A stretch of DNA of 64,000 nt, from the NCBI GenBank assembly GCA_958295665.1, contig OY282559.1, positions 129,121,605 through 129,185,604 of the forward strand, in the 5' to 3' direction. A model generated the notes under the pieces. It was not told the DNA's origin. It worked only from the letters and a program-made list of their open reading frames with translations, and did not search any database. Below are positions 45,111-57,282 of this stretch, piece by piece. The position numbers and the translations under genes were made by a program. The stretch is from Tipula vernalis (Eukaryota; Arthropoda; Insecta; Diptera; Tipulidae). The first letter of the stretch is position 1. Each line of letters begins with the position of its first letter.

Positions 45111-47499
45111 GTCGAATGTAAATGTACAAAACCATAAAATCTTAACAGTTTTGGCAACGACAGCTCCACACCGCTGTAAAGTTCATTTTCGTTAACATGT
45201 AAAAATGTTGTGTTTAAAATTTTAGATTTGTTGCCTCTCCTTAATTCGGACTGTGTCAAAATTATATACGCTCGAATCGAGCTAACAAACAAAATCTACA
45301 CAGAAAGTTTTTTATTTATTTATCAGCAGATCATCAAACACAAATAATATTATATTTCATATACATTAATAAATGCCAGATTTTATATAGCGCAGCTACA
45401 CATTATAAATGTGCATAATTCGTTGAGATTTTCTATTTAAAAATAAAAAATAAATTATATACATTTTAGGTATATACATACATAGGTAAATAAATAAATA
45501 AGAAAATTATTAAGAAAGCTCAACCCATTCACACACACACATACTTATACATATACACAGAAACCCACGCAAAACAAAACTCAATAATTTAATATAAAAC
45601 AAAAAAATATTTTCTTATGAAGATAAGCATTAATAAAATAAAATAAAATGTTTTAATTTTTAATTTTAATTTATCGAATTTTTTTATTTTTAAATATGTA
45701 TATGTACATAAAACGCAATTATTACAAAACAAAAGACAGAAAAAAAATATTTTTTAGAAGATAAGATAAACAACAAACAAAAAAAAAAAAAAGAAGTGAA
45801 ATTTAGTAAATTTATTGAATACAATATAGAGACAACAAAAAATATAATTAATTAATTAATAAAAATTATAGACAAAATTGTAAATAATAATTATCTACAT
45901 GGACAGACACACAAAAGAATTTGTTTCAATTTATTTGTTTAATGTATATTGTTGCAGAGCTTTAATTTGCGCTGTGTATAAAATGTGAAAAATCGCTAAC
46001 ATCACTGCCGGTTTTACACATATCATATGACCACAGTACTAATTACTCGTTTACATTTCAATTTATATTGATATTTTTGGAAAAATAATAATCGAAAGTC
46101 CGCAAATTCAAAATTTAAAATTAAAGTTCTGTATGCAAGCTTTAAATTTTCTGATATATTATTAAATTTTGTGAAACAAAATGGCAAGCAACAAACCGTG
46201 TAACATAATTCTTTATTATGTATTTTCATAATTTTCATAAAACAGAAAGCTCGCTTTTTCGATGCTAAACAATAAGAAGAAAAAAAAAAAGATGAATAAA
46301 ATGTTGTGAAAGCTTTCAAATAAAAAAAACAAAAATTTAAAACTCATTTTTATTTTATTTTAAAGGCGACGGAAGCATCAAAATTTATTATCAAATTCAT
46401 CTGTCAAGAAATGGGGGGCTCGCGATAGATTACTGAATGCTGGTTCTACGTACCGGAAAAAAACTTGCACAAGAAGTTTCATTTTGGCCAATGCTTTTAA
46501 AAATTATATTTGCCTATATGAGGATATTCTGAGTCGTCGCGTGCAGAGACACTACTTTCATGAGATTGGAAAAAAATGAGTAAGTACCTTATCAATATTT
46601 TTGGGATGATGGTAGCGTTTTGTAACCAGACACTGCACTCGGCGCCTATTCATTCGATTCTCGATATTTCAATAGATTTACTCATCGATAGGCTCGATGG
46701 ACATAGATTGGGTTGGTATGAAGAAAATTAAGGAAATTAATCCAGATGGGCAATTGTCGCATTATTATCTGCAGTAATATCATAGCGTCCTGCAACCGGT
46801 TATTTATTTTGTTTATTCACTAGTTGACAAAAATATAACTACACTAAAAAGACAATTAAAGTGAACAAAATTATTTGGATTTGGCAACATCTGTAATTCT
46901 ATGGAGATGGTGGTCAGCTCGCTAATCTTAGAATTTGGATTCGTTTTAGATTAAATGAGGTAGTGCTTGAGATTTTGGGAAGAGTTAAAGCAGCACTCAA
47001 ATATAAATGTGAGGTAGGTGTGAAGGCGAAATGTTGAACCCAATTGGTCTTCTATTTATCGCGTAGGAATATTAATGTGTACATACGTGAATACGTAGTA
47101 ACCCGCAGAATAATAAGAAAAGAAGAAAAGTTATATGGAACTTTGTAAGTTACAATTATATGCCACCAAGAACGCCTCATCGTTCAGTCTGTTCCACAAA
47201 AGTGTATTCCAAGGGAAGAAAACATTTTGGAACTTATTGGGTTTTGGATAATCGATATTCCAGATTATACCTTAACAGGCCAGGAACCAATTGATAAAAC
47301 TCCACCGAACAGATGTCATGAAAATATTCGTAGAACACATATAAAGCTACTATCCGCCGGTGGGAAAGAATATCAAGGGTAAAGAAGGTGTTAGAATATG
47401 ATATCATTCGGCAAGTCCGGTTTCAAGAGTTCCGATGAATAAAAATGAAATTTACACTGCTAATTTTTTATTTAAATATTTTACAATGTAAGGATAATA
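45111..47499. other. A/T-rich non-coding stretch
   Basis: No gene recognised. There is a short CA run (ACACACACATAC near 45531) and many A tracts. 46380-46590 is less A/T-rich and ends in AAAAATGAGTAAGT, which could suggest a decayed exon or element, but its frames are broken. 46023-46319 is a Phe/Lys-rich chance frame. Confidence 0.45.
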
Positions 47500-48860
47500 C
47501 GAGGAGATAGTTCGAGGAACTTCGCTGGACTTACTCCTGTTGATAATCATTTAAAATATCTTTGAAATCCTTCTCCTCTAATTGAGCAATTTTTAGTTCT
47601 GCCTCTCGAATTTTCCGTTGAATTGAGATGATAATAGAATTGTATGTTTTATGTTTATTTTCAATGCGTTGCAATATTTATCTAGCTCTTTACTAACGAG
47701 ATGAAAGCCATTGTCATAGTTTTTGATAACCCAAGACGGGTAACAACTATCTTAAATACAGCGATGACTTTTCTACTCGTTATGTGATAATTCTCACTAT
47801 CTCGAATATAACGTACTTGTTGTAGTCATCAGTAAGTGCTAATTTGATATCTCCGGACGGTGCTACATCTGGAAGCTTCTAAGAAACTTTTTGTTCTTAA
47901 TTCGCTTCTTCATCACTGACTATTCCGGATGCCCTTCATCAGCCAATTCTAATATGTACATATTTGTTGCTAAACAGCCTGTGGACGGTACAACTATTCT
48001 TTGGAACCGTAGTAATATTTTGTCGACTCCTCAAACCATATCAGTATAAATTTTTGGTATCTCGACATCTTTGCAGGCAAGGTTCCATATTTTAAGCAAT
48101 ATTTTAACTGGGTAAGCTCCCCGTCCATCAAAACAGCTTCTTTCATATCATTTAATGTTAATGGTTTGGTAAAGCTGCTTGTAAAATACGATTTAGATAT
48201 CCTTCATCCTTTTTTATTATTAACATTTCATATTTCCCTTAGCATCTCTATACGTGGGCACCGTTTTAATGATGGTATGAACACGATTTCCAGTGGACCT
48301 CTCTGCAATCTCAGACCAACGACAATGCTTCATTTTAGCTCTTCGAATACCTTCTTTCAACTTCAACTTTTTTCAGTTTTCTGGACTTTCTTGCTGGTGT
48401 CTGCTGACCCTTGAATCGTAATAGTCTAGCATGGTTTCGTAATAAATAAAAAATAACTTTAACATCATGCAACCCCATAAGATTATTGAGACGAACTCTT
48501 AATACCTTATTATCTGAAGACTCTGAGAACCTTTCGTGATCTATAAAATCGACCTTCCTATTTTGCAAACGTGTTCAACACATTTTTACCACATAACCGT
48601 ATATTTTGCACTTGCCACACTGTACCTATATATCCAGATAATCTCTGGTTCTACTATAATGGTCTATTTTAACACAACTATAACAAGCATCTTTCTTGGG
48701 AATAGATGAAGGATGCGATTTTGGATTACCGCCTTTTAACATTCGAATTTCTTCTGCGAAAACCTCTTTCTGAACTTTTTCGTTTACCTTGCGGACGATT
48801 AAGTTATTCACTTAAGTTTTTCTTGGTTACATCTGGCTTTCATCCGTAGGTTGGTTATGC
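47500..48860 (-). pseudogene. Retrotransposon gag scrap with zinc knuckles
   Basis: At about 48570-48700 the minus strand reads CYSCVKIDHYSRTR and, after a stop, CGKCKIYG and VVKMC. These are two CCHC-type zinc knuckles with the last Cys of the first replaced by Arg. Weak frames continue (48335-48568) with a basic segment (TPARKSRKLKKVEVERR). The element type is uncertain, BEL/Pao or Gypsy. No intact gene. Confidence 0.45.
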
Positions 48861-48899
48861 ATCTAAAAATATTAAAAAGAATTCTTAACAATTTTTGCC

Positions 48900-49440
48900 A
48901 CGACGAGTATTTGGTTAAGATGCTGCCAATATAGTCTTTCAGGACGTGTAGCGAGATCCGCCGGGCTCTATTTCGAGCTTAAGTTCATCTATTTTCGTGT
49001 ACAATTACTAATCGTGATATTCGAATCGCTTTGAAGTGATGAGACATATTTCTCAGGTTAGATCATTGGGTAGCAATGTCAGAAGATTAAAGATCGTTCG
49101 ACTTTTGTTTTAACAACCATAAGCTTTGAAATGAGATATGTATTGTAATGACAAACGGCACTAACAAACCGAGGGGATCGAAATAGCAGTTGACGCTTTG
49201 TTGGGTTATGTGTTTGTGGTAAATCGATAGTCTTCTTCAGGATGCCACTGTAGAGAGATCTCTTAGTCGTCCGTCATTAATTGGATTACTTAAACCCGAC
49301 ATCCAGTAGCTTCATGTAAATCGTTAGCTCCTGGTATTGCGTCACCTACGTAAAAATCGTTCAATAATATTTCAGCTGCTAGTGGGAATTCTGGTTTGTT
49401 GTCGATTGATGTGCCTGCCAAGGTGGTTTAAGGAAAATTG
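48900..49440 (-). pseudogene. BEL/Pao pol fragment (minus strand)
   Basis: Around 49149-49190 the minus strand reads FDPLGLLVPFVITIH and then FQSLW. That is the conserved block following RT in BEL/Pao pol, where the usual pattern is D-P-L-G-x-x-x-P ... Q-x-L-W. Other parts are too mutated to assign. It lies head-to-head with the plus-strand BEL piece starting near 49500. Confidence 0.55.
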
Positions 49441-49499
49441 TGAAATTTGCCAATGAAGTAACAGATGGCTTTAATATATCGGTGGACGAATTCAAAACC

Positions 49500-51090
49500 A
49501 GAATGTCGTATGCAAGGGATCTGATTGAAAATTTTCTCAAGATAGAAGCATACTCAAAACTGAAGCTGAGGAAATTTGTGAATTCGAGGACGAATATCTA
49601 TCAGTAATACCCATGTTAAATGCCGAGTTATGCAAACGTCAAGCATTACCAGGTCAAGAATCAACCTCATATTACAATGATGAAAAACTCAATTACACTA
49701 TGTAACAAACAATCAACATCGTCAAATATGCTAAAGTCGATATTCTAAGGTTCTCGGGCGATCCAACCGATTTCCAAAGCTTCATTGATCCATTTAACGC
49801 TGCTTTTTATCTTTTATCTAATCTGATATTTATCTGGTGAAGTCGCTGCGCTAGTACGTCGTCTCCCAATCACTGATGCAAACTATGCAGCAGCCATACA
49901 ACGTTTAAAATCATCGAAGGATTTATTATGGAAATATTCATTCGAATGTTCCTAAACGTACCAAAACTATCCAGAGTAACTGCATCAAATATAAGATCAG
50001 CACATGCTACGGCAGATGAAGTACTGTGCAGTTATATCAAAATCCAGCTCTTCTCCACTTGTTATGAAGGAGGCTCTCCGTTTCACCAATGCTTCAATAA
50101 CTGTATCAACGACTATGTCACGTTAGTCATCGATGGTTATTGCAGTTCTACCGACAGATATGGTTTGGGTAGTCAACGATGGACGTTCCGTAATGTGATT
50201 GCCGTTCAAATCTGATCCAATCAACTTTCCAAGCAATTACAAGATATAGTCATTTCCCAGCTAAACGCGATATAAAGACGATTCAGACGCGATCCAGAAC
50301 TTCGTCGTCTATACAATGGGTTTCTAGCTGAATAGTGCAAGCTGAGAAAGTTGATGGTTCGGTTGATCCCAGTGCATACTTTACGCGGCATCATGAGGTA
50401 CTAAAAGAGCAAAATGCTACCACCAAACTGAGGGTGGTATTCAGCGCGTCTCCAAACATTGATCAGAACCCTTCACTCAACAACAATTTCCTAATAGACT
50501 GTTCAATCTACACTGTGGGCCATTCTTCTGTATTTTCGCCTGTATAAATACGTCTTCTCAGCAGAAGATGTACCGTCATATCTGTAAATGGGATGGACCA
50601 GCAATACCAATTAATCCTTTGGCGGGACGATGAAGCAATCTGTGCGCGTGTCAACTCACTACAGTTACCTATGGGACATCATCTTCTCTCTTTATCGCTA
50701 CAAACACATTGAACGATTTGGTATCCTATTTTTCACAGGCTTATCCACTGGTCGCGAAAGCCAACAAGATGATAATACAGCTGAAGAGCTGGTTAAGCTC
50801 AAAAGGAATATTTATGCCATCTGGCAAACTGGTATATGTATTTCATTTACGGAAATTTGTGAGAAATAATCCAGAACTTCTTTATCCGTCACAACCCAAC
50901 AATACGCAAAATCTTAAGATGAGTATAAAGACGCACCATATCTAGTTTGCTTCGCGACACATTCAGAAAAATGCACACCAAACGATCGATCCTTGTTGAA
51001 GCTAGCCGAGTGTTTGACCCGTTTGGATGGCTTTCTCCGCTTCTAATTCGATCAAAAATCATCTTACAAAGTTTGTGGCGTAGTAATGTA
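49500..51090 (+). pseudogene. BEL/Pao retrotransposon remnant (gag and RT parts)
   Basis: The gag region at about 49740-50010 reads LRFSGDPTDFQSFIDPFNAA, then ITDANYAAAIQRLKS and KLSRVTASNIRSAHATADEV, the conserved BEL gag core. The pol region from about 50285 reads FRRDPELRRLYNGFLAEY, ATTKLRVVFSASPNIDQNPS and YKYVFSAEDV. From 50700 come QAYPLVAKANK, EELVKLKRNIYAI and FHLRKFVRNNPELLYP, and finally RSILVEASRVFDPFGWLSPL and LIRSKIILQSLW (51040-51085). Between gag and RT, protease is missing, and the YVDD active site is not readable. The remnant ends at 51085-51095, where Gypsy sequence starts. Confidence 0.8.
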
Positions 51091-52105
51091 GATTGAGATG
51101 ACAATCTACTGGAATAATACGAATACGTAGTGAAGCAGTACGTGAAAAGTTGTTGTCAGAAACAGAACCGACCTTGGAGATCGCAATTAAAAAGTGCAAG
51201 ACAAGTGAAATGACAGCAATGCTAACAGAGTTTACAACGCAAACAATCACAAACGGTGGATGCAATTTTACTGAGAAAATCGGTAAAAAATAAAAACCTG
51301 AAGATACAGTGAAAAGTGATGAAACGTTCAATTGTAAAAGGTGCGGAACCAAATATAGCAAACGTAGTTGTCCAGCATTTGGACGAAAATGCAACAAGTG
51401 CAAATATCGCGGACACTTTGCAAAAATATGTACCGTAAATAGAGTAGCCGAAATAGAAACGGAAAGGGAAATGGAAAGAATTGACAGTGAATTCAGTGAT
51501 CTGTTTATAGACAGTATAAACACAGTGGATGATGATAGGAATTGGGTCGAAGAAATCCAAATAAATCAAGTGAAGATTAAAGCAAAGTTGGATAAGGGTG
51601 CACAGTGCAACGTATTACCTAAACATATGGTCGACAAGCTAGGAATCAGAATTGTCAAGTCAAACACCCGACGAATAATAGGGTTTGGAAACAATAACGT
51701 AGATGTAGTAGGCGAGATCGAAGTCGATTGTCAAGTGAGAAACAAAATGACAAAATTAATATTTAAAGTAGTCAAAGCAAATGTCACACCAATATTAGGG
51801 AAAGAGGCATGTGAACGAGAAAAGCTAATTATACGAGTAGAGGAATTAAGAATGAATAATAATATTTTTGACGGGTTAGGCTGCGTGAAGAATTACGAAT
51901 ATGATATAGATTTGGTGGAACATCCAAACTCCGAAATCAAGCCGGTTCGAAAAGTTCCGTTAGCGATTAAGGACCAGGTCAAAGCTGAAATTGAAAAGAT
52001 GGTGAAAATGGGAGTGTTAGAAAAAGTTCATGAAGTAACACCAGTTGTATCACCAATGGTAGTGGTGAGGAAAGAAGGTAGACTACCATCCGATACCATC
52101 CGTTA
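51091..52105 (+). pseudogene. Gypsy gag C-terminus, protease and start of RT
   Basis: 51110-51300 reads RIRSEAVREKLLSETEPTLE, the distal gag. The frame 51309-52106 (265 codons) then has zinc knuckles (CKRCGTKYSKRSC and CNKCKYRGHFAKIC at residues ~12-41). A protease-like domain follows around KLDKGAQCNVLP, where the catalytic D-T-G of Gypsy proteases is D-K-G, so the enzyme is probably dead. VKANVTPILGKEACE is the protease C-terminal region. The RT N-terminus is YEYDIDLVEHP and VTPVVSPMVVVRKEG. The frame ends in a short deletion or frameshift after GRLPSDTIR. Confidence 0.88.
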
Positions 52106-53020
52106 AAGACAATCGAAGAAATGGTAATCAGAATGAAGAAAGCCAAGTTGTTTACAATACTAGACTGTAAAAAAGGATTCTGGTAGATAAGGGTATCAAG
52201 TCGTATAGACAAATACTTGGCAATCGGAACACCATGGGGCAGGTATTCATACAAGAGATTACCATATGGACTGTCATCGGCTCCTGAGGTATTTCAAGAT
52301 CTGATGAATCAGATTTTAGGCGATCTTGTAAACGTAGAATGTTACATGGATGATATTCTTATTCATGCTGAGAATAGTAAACAACTAGAAATCATCACAA
52401 ATAAAGTACTGAAAAAAGTATGAGTAGAAGAAGCTGGATTAAAATTGAACAAAGACAAATGTATATTTGGAGCAAGTGAAGTCAAATTCTTAGGGTATGT
52501 GTTGAGTGGGAGTGGTTTATCAGCTGATCCTGATAAAACAGCTGCGATTAAAAATCTTAAGAGGCCACTAAACGTCAAAGAATTACAAAGACTATTACAA
52601 AGAATTTGTCAGCGATAACAAAACCACTAAGAAGTCTTATCATAAATAAAGCAGAATGGAATTGGACAAAGGAGCAGGAAAAAGCATTTGCCGAGTTAAA
52701 GTTAGCATTTTCAAGTACTCCTATATTGCAATTCTATAATACGAATGAGGACGTAACTATTCAAGTAGACGCGAGCATGAACGGGTTTGGAGCAGCATTA
52801 CTTCAAAATGGACAGCCTGTGACATATGCATCCAAAGCGTTAAGCCAAGCTCAACGAAACTATCCACCAATAGAGTTGGAAGCAGCAGCGATAAGATAGG
52901 CATGTGGGAAGTTTCATGATTATGTCTACGGAAAGAAGTTAAGAATAGAAAGTGATCACAAGCCAATTGAGTCTATATATAAAAAACGATTTCAGCACCA
53001 TTTAGAATACAACGTATTGT
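52106..53020 (+). pseudogene. Gypsy RT and RNase H
   Basis: RT palm: FTILDCKKGFW (about 52150), one stop, then the frame 52217-52423 with GRYSYKRLPYGLSSAPEVFQ and the active site YMDDILIH intact. After another stop come KLNKDKCIFGASEVKFLGYV and SADPDKTAAIKNL. RNase H: 52606-52899 with PILQFYNTNEDVTIQVDASM and QPVTYASKALSQAQRNYPPI, then a stop replacing the residue after AAAIR, and ACGKFHDYVYGKKL. Few interruptions and an intact YMDD indicate a copy younger than the BEL remnant beside it. Confidence 0.88.
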
Positions 53021-54560
53021 GTTTGACATAAAACAATATTCGCCAACGGTAGTGTATGTGAAAGGGACCAGTCAAAACATAGCAGATATCCTAAGTAGAG
53101 ACTGTGTAAATAATGAGTCGGAAGAGGAAGAAGAGCTGCAAGTATATGTTGCGATTGATTGCTCAAAGGATGCGAAACGTGAAATGGTAGAAGCCAGGAA
53201 GAACGACCAAGAAATCGAGGAGCTGATTAAAGTAACAATGTCAGGTTGGCCGAATAATCAAGCTGAGATACATGAATGGGAAAAACCGTATTAGAATTTC
53301 AGAGAGGAAATATCATATTACAACGGTTTAGTGTTCAAAGGAATGAAGCTGGTAGTACCAAAGGCTCAAATACCGAAAATGTTGTATAACATACATCGAG
53401 GGCATTTTGAAATACAAAAGTGTCTAAGTCGTGCCAGGGAAATTCTGTATTGGAGAGGAATGTCTACAGATATAACGTCATATGTGGAAATATGTTCAAT
53501 TTGTCAGTCGATGCAGAGATCAAAGGTGAAAGAACCAGCTATTAACAAGGGAATTCCAAGTCTTCCATTTGAAGTAGTGGGAGCCGATCTATTTCATTGT
53601 ATTGATAAAGATTACATACTCATAGTCGACAGCTACTCAGGTTATTTTGAGTTTAAGGAATTAAAAATGAGTACGGTAAAGGAAGTTATAGAAATATTGA
53701 AAACATGTTTTTTCACGCATGGAATACCAGCAAAGCTAGAGACGGATAATGGTCCACAATTTTCTGCGGCAGAGTTTAAGAAGTTCGCGAGTGATTGGTC
53801 GATCAACCATGCTACGAGTAGTCCAAACCATCCATAAGGCAACGGCGTAATAGAACGCTATGTGCAAATAGCGAAAGGAATGATAAAAAAATGCAAAAGA
53901 GATAACTCTTGCATATACTTAACATTATTAAATTATCGGAATATACCAACGTCATCAAGTTTAGCATCGGCAAATCAAAGGTTATTGAGTAGAGCTACAA
54001 GAACGACCATAGTAGGACTTCCGGAAATGTTAAAGCCGAAAATTATTTCGGATAGAACGCACAAGTTAACAGAAATACGAAAAATTCAAAAATGGTATGC
54101 TGATCGAGGAAGACGAATCGCGGAACCATTGAATGCAGGTGACAAGGTTAGAATTAAACGAGGTGATCGTGATTGGGTTCCAGGAGTAATCACGAAGAAA
54201 ACAAATAATCCGAGATCATTCATAGTTCGAACGGAGAACGGTAATACATATCGCCGAAACACGGATCACATTAATAAAGCGAGAGAACAAGCAACATCAA
54301 ACGTAAGCTTCAACAATATTAATCGTATTACAGAGCCGATACATATTCCAGAAAGTATTAACGATACTAACCATACCAAGGTGAGCAAAGAAAGTAACGA
54401 GTCGACGTCAAAGAATTGCGTGAGTAATGACAATGGTGAAGTAGTTCACAATAACACAAAAGAGGCATCACATATGGAGTCTATGGAAGCAACGACCAAA
54501 TTACCCATCGTTACCAGATCGGGTAGAGTAGTCAAACCAATAAGTAAACTGGATTTATAA
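53019..54560 (+). pseudogene. Gypsy integrase
   Basis: Three long frames (53019-53294, 53331-53837, 53862-54560) are separated by single stop codons. In the middle frame the zinc-binding residues are H22, H25, C55 and C58. The first two catalytic aspartates are D86 (GADLF) and D139 (ETDNGPQFS). The glutamate lies six residues after the stop at 53835 (NGVIERYVQ), again 35 residues from D139. The C-terminus has a basic linker and ends TRSGRVVKPISKLDL and TAA at 54558. Point stops, not deletions, inactivate it. Confidence 0.88.
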
Positions 54561-54591
54561 CATCTAAAAAAAAAATGAAAAATAAAGGGGA

Positions 54592-54735
54592 TGTAACTTA
54601 TGAATGTAATATTGTAATCATATGAACATTACCCACCATTGTTGATAGGGTCATCATGTCATGTAAATGAATATACTAATAAAGACGATCAGTTCTAACT
54701 TCACCATCAACAAGTGTGTTTCAACTAACATTACA
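54592..54735 (+). repeat. 3' LTR of the + strand Gypsy
   Basis: It starts TGTAACTTATGAATG right after a purine tract and ends CAACTAACATTACA (TG...CA). It is 144 bp. It contains AATAAA at 54678-54683. No 5' partner LTR is in the window. Confidence 0.8.
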
Positions 54736-56237
54736 CTTACTACGTGGTGTATTGCAGTCACGCCGTTTCTTTCGTATTGACAAATTTGTGTTCTTCCTAT
54801 TTTAATGAAACATGAAGCTTAGTGTCCAATTCGCATACATGAATTGTATTTCGAGTTTGTTGCTGGGCGTGAATTTCCATTTGGATGTTTCTCATACCCC
54901 TTTGTTGTTCTCTGTTTGCAGTAATGTGTTTTAATACGTCGTTTTCTGCATGTTCGCGTGACTGAGCTACTTCGAAAACTACTTTAAAAGTAACTTCAGC
55001 CATGTTATCAGTGTCTTCATTAGCAGCGTTTCTGACAGTATGTGTTGTTCTTAAATCTGGCCAGCATTAGCTTGTGGCGGCAACACTACCGTCGATGCAA
55101 GTAAAATTGGCATAACCTTTTTCGGTTTACTGTGTTGATAAAACCACGTTATTCTAAAACCACGTTATTCAAAAATGACAGGATTAAAAAATCAGGAGTC
55201 AAGAAAAGGAGAGAGCGAATAAAAACGGCGGAATAAGATGGCTGCAAATTAATCAACGTTTTGATTATATCTGTAATTCTTAGTAAAATATCAATAATTA
55301 ATTAAATAAATAAATAAACGAATATCGATTATCTGGTGAATAAAATACAAATAACAAAACAAGTGTAATTCATTTTCGGATTAATATAAAACACGTGCAG
55401 AGAACATAACCTTGCGAATATAGTGGAGTACGAATATAGTGGAATAGAGGGAACACATAACATTAAAACTCACATCAACACACCCACAAGCTAAGCAGCG
55501 CCGATCCTTATTAAACATTGCAACTAACTGAACTCGTAATGTTGCTTAAGCGACAGCTTTTTATTTGATTCGGCCAGAAAAACTAGAGCTCCTAACGAAA
55601 ATAAATCAAACCCTAGCATCCATGACTTTCTCATGTATAGAAAATAATGCCAGTTAAAATATGACAGTTCAATCGACAATAGCTACGAAAATTCCCCTTT
55701 AAAACTCCATCGGAATAACCTCCAAACAAACCATCGTACTAAAAGCGAAGACCACAACCATTTTTGCTTTTTTTTTCAAAACAAATCTATTCCGTTATTT
55801 TCAATTCTCATCACAATTCTAGAATCCCACTAAACAATTTTTAACATCTACTACAATTTGTTTCACCGTTCCTCACCATCGTAATGTCAAAAAATTCAAA
55901 CACAAACACATATGCGAACCGAATGTCATCTGTCAAAGTGAAAAAAGTAAATAATTTCGATAAAAAAAAAGTTTTTCTCTTGTGAAAAATCCGAGATAAT
56001 TTTTATTTATTTAATTAAAATATCCCAAAAAATAGTGTGTTGTGTATTTTAGTGTAATCGTATAGTGTTTAAATTAATAATTATTACAAAAAAAATGTGT
56101 CCTAATAAATTTTACGTGGGTTATGTATAGTGTGTACTGTGTGTGTAGTGTAGTGTAGATAAAATAAAATTTTGTGAATTTTGTGTGTGCCCCAAAAATT
56201 GTGGTGTTCCATCGCCAAAGGTGGGCATGTCATAAAA
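54736..56237. other. Non-coding stretch, possible 5' flank of the exon at 56238
   Basis: It contains a minus-strand frame (54797-55003) with Arg/Gln-rich phrases (REHAENDVLKHITANREQQR) that faintly recall Helitron N-termini. A short tandem AAAACCACGTTATTC occurs twice near 55140-55170. GTGTAGTGTAGTGTAG repeats lie near 56135-56160. No confident gene. Confidence 0.4.
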
Positions 56238-56288
56238 ATGGAAACGAAGAAAGACATTTACAATTTGTGGGTGCAATATACAACAAAG
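56238..56288 (+). CDS. Candidate first coding exon of an unidentified host gene
   Basis: ATG at 56238 (context AAAAATGG) is followed by 17 codons, METKKDIYNLWVQYTTK, then a consensus-like donor AAAG|GTAAAC at 56289. It is the first ATG of its frame, after a long GT-rich stretch without coding features. The composition looks coding (low-redundancy peptide, ending with a splice donor in phase 0). No acceptor or second exon was identified, so it could be chance. It is on the same strand as the other candidate exon at 31878 but far downstream of it; the two need not be the same gene. Confidence 0.35.
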
Positions 56289-57282
56289 GTAAACGAAATT
56301 AATTTAATTATGAAATACAAATTTCCGCGGAATAAAGTACATAGGTACCTAAATACTAAGAAAAACTATTTCCACACGAAATCACAAAATAGGTGAATAA
56401 ATTAGTGGTGTTTCACTATTTTGGTCGATTTATTTGCTCTATGCAGCCTACCATGCAGTTCGAAATAGATTTTTTGTTAAATTTGCGAATGATTTCACCA
56501 CAGAACGGCACACAGAAGAAATTGGTAATGGAACGAATTTCGAATTTTTTTTTTTTTTTTTTTTGTAAATTGTTGTTGGGGTAATCGCCCGCTATTGATT
56601 CATCGTCGCCGCAATCATAAAATTATTGTTGCATTAAGTACAATAAAATTATTGTGCGGTTTAAGTATATGTTATAGAATGACTCCATACTTACGTCCGG
56701 TGGAATGTTTTGTTTTGGAGATGCAGAATTGCTGACGATGCAAATGTATAAAGTTCCATTTCTAGACAAAACAATTGGACGTCAGGTGTATCACGTTACG
56801 TCGTGTTTATTTCGATTGTGAATCATGATTATCGAATGTATTGTTGTAGCTGGTTGCTAAATATTAATATATCACAAACAAATCGTATTTTTTTTTTCGT
56901 AATCTCAAGATAAGATAAGCAATCGAGTGCGAGGCATACAATTGTGATTGAATGACTCTCTTCGACTACTAGTTTGTGGGGCAGGATTATGTAAGATACT
57001 GTCTTTTTTTAGAATGGTTGGAACTTTTCCTACTACCTAGAGGTGGTTAACTTCACTTTGTTTTGTACTTGCATGCCAAGTAAAAATTAGTTGAGTTTTG
57101 AATTTTGTTTGTTTTCTCGTTGGACATTTTGGGGTACAGAAACTTAAATGGTCATTTCGAACATATTTTACTGATTTAGAATCTACAAACTATGTACGAT
57201 ATAATTATTTGGTGGTTGGTTGTTGATTTGCATTCATTAGCATTTATGTAACCGGGTCATTCTAAAAATTAGTCTGCAAAAG
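56289..57282. other. Non-coding stretch
   Basis: A/T-rich with a 19-base T run at 56547-56565. No gene or element recognised. If 56238 is an exon, this is intron. Confidence 0.5.

Larger units (their letters stand above)
51091..54735 (+). mobile_element. 5'-truncated short-LTR Gypsy (same family as 15795-20260)
   Basis: Plus-strand order: distal gag with zinc knuckles, protease, RT, RNase H, integrase, purine tract (AAATAAAGGGGA, 54580-54591), 3' LTR (54592-54735). The 5' LTR, leader and proximal gag are absent; the element starts inside gag at the BEL junction. The C-terminal phrase TRSGRVVKPISKLDL and the TGTAAC LTR start link it to the minus-strand copy at 16-20 kb. Open frames are long, but broken at several points. 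Confidence 0.9.

Noticed and set aside
54797..55003. Confident second Helitron call
   Set aside because: Only a weak Arg/Gln-rich similarity; no Rep, helicase or terminus was found, so it is kept only as a low-interest observation.
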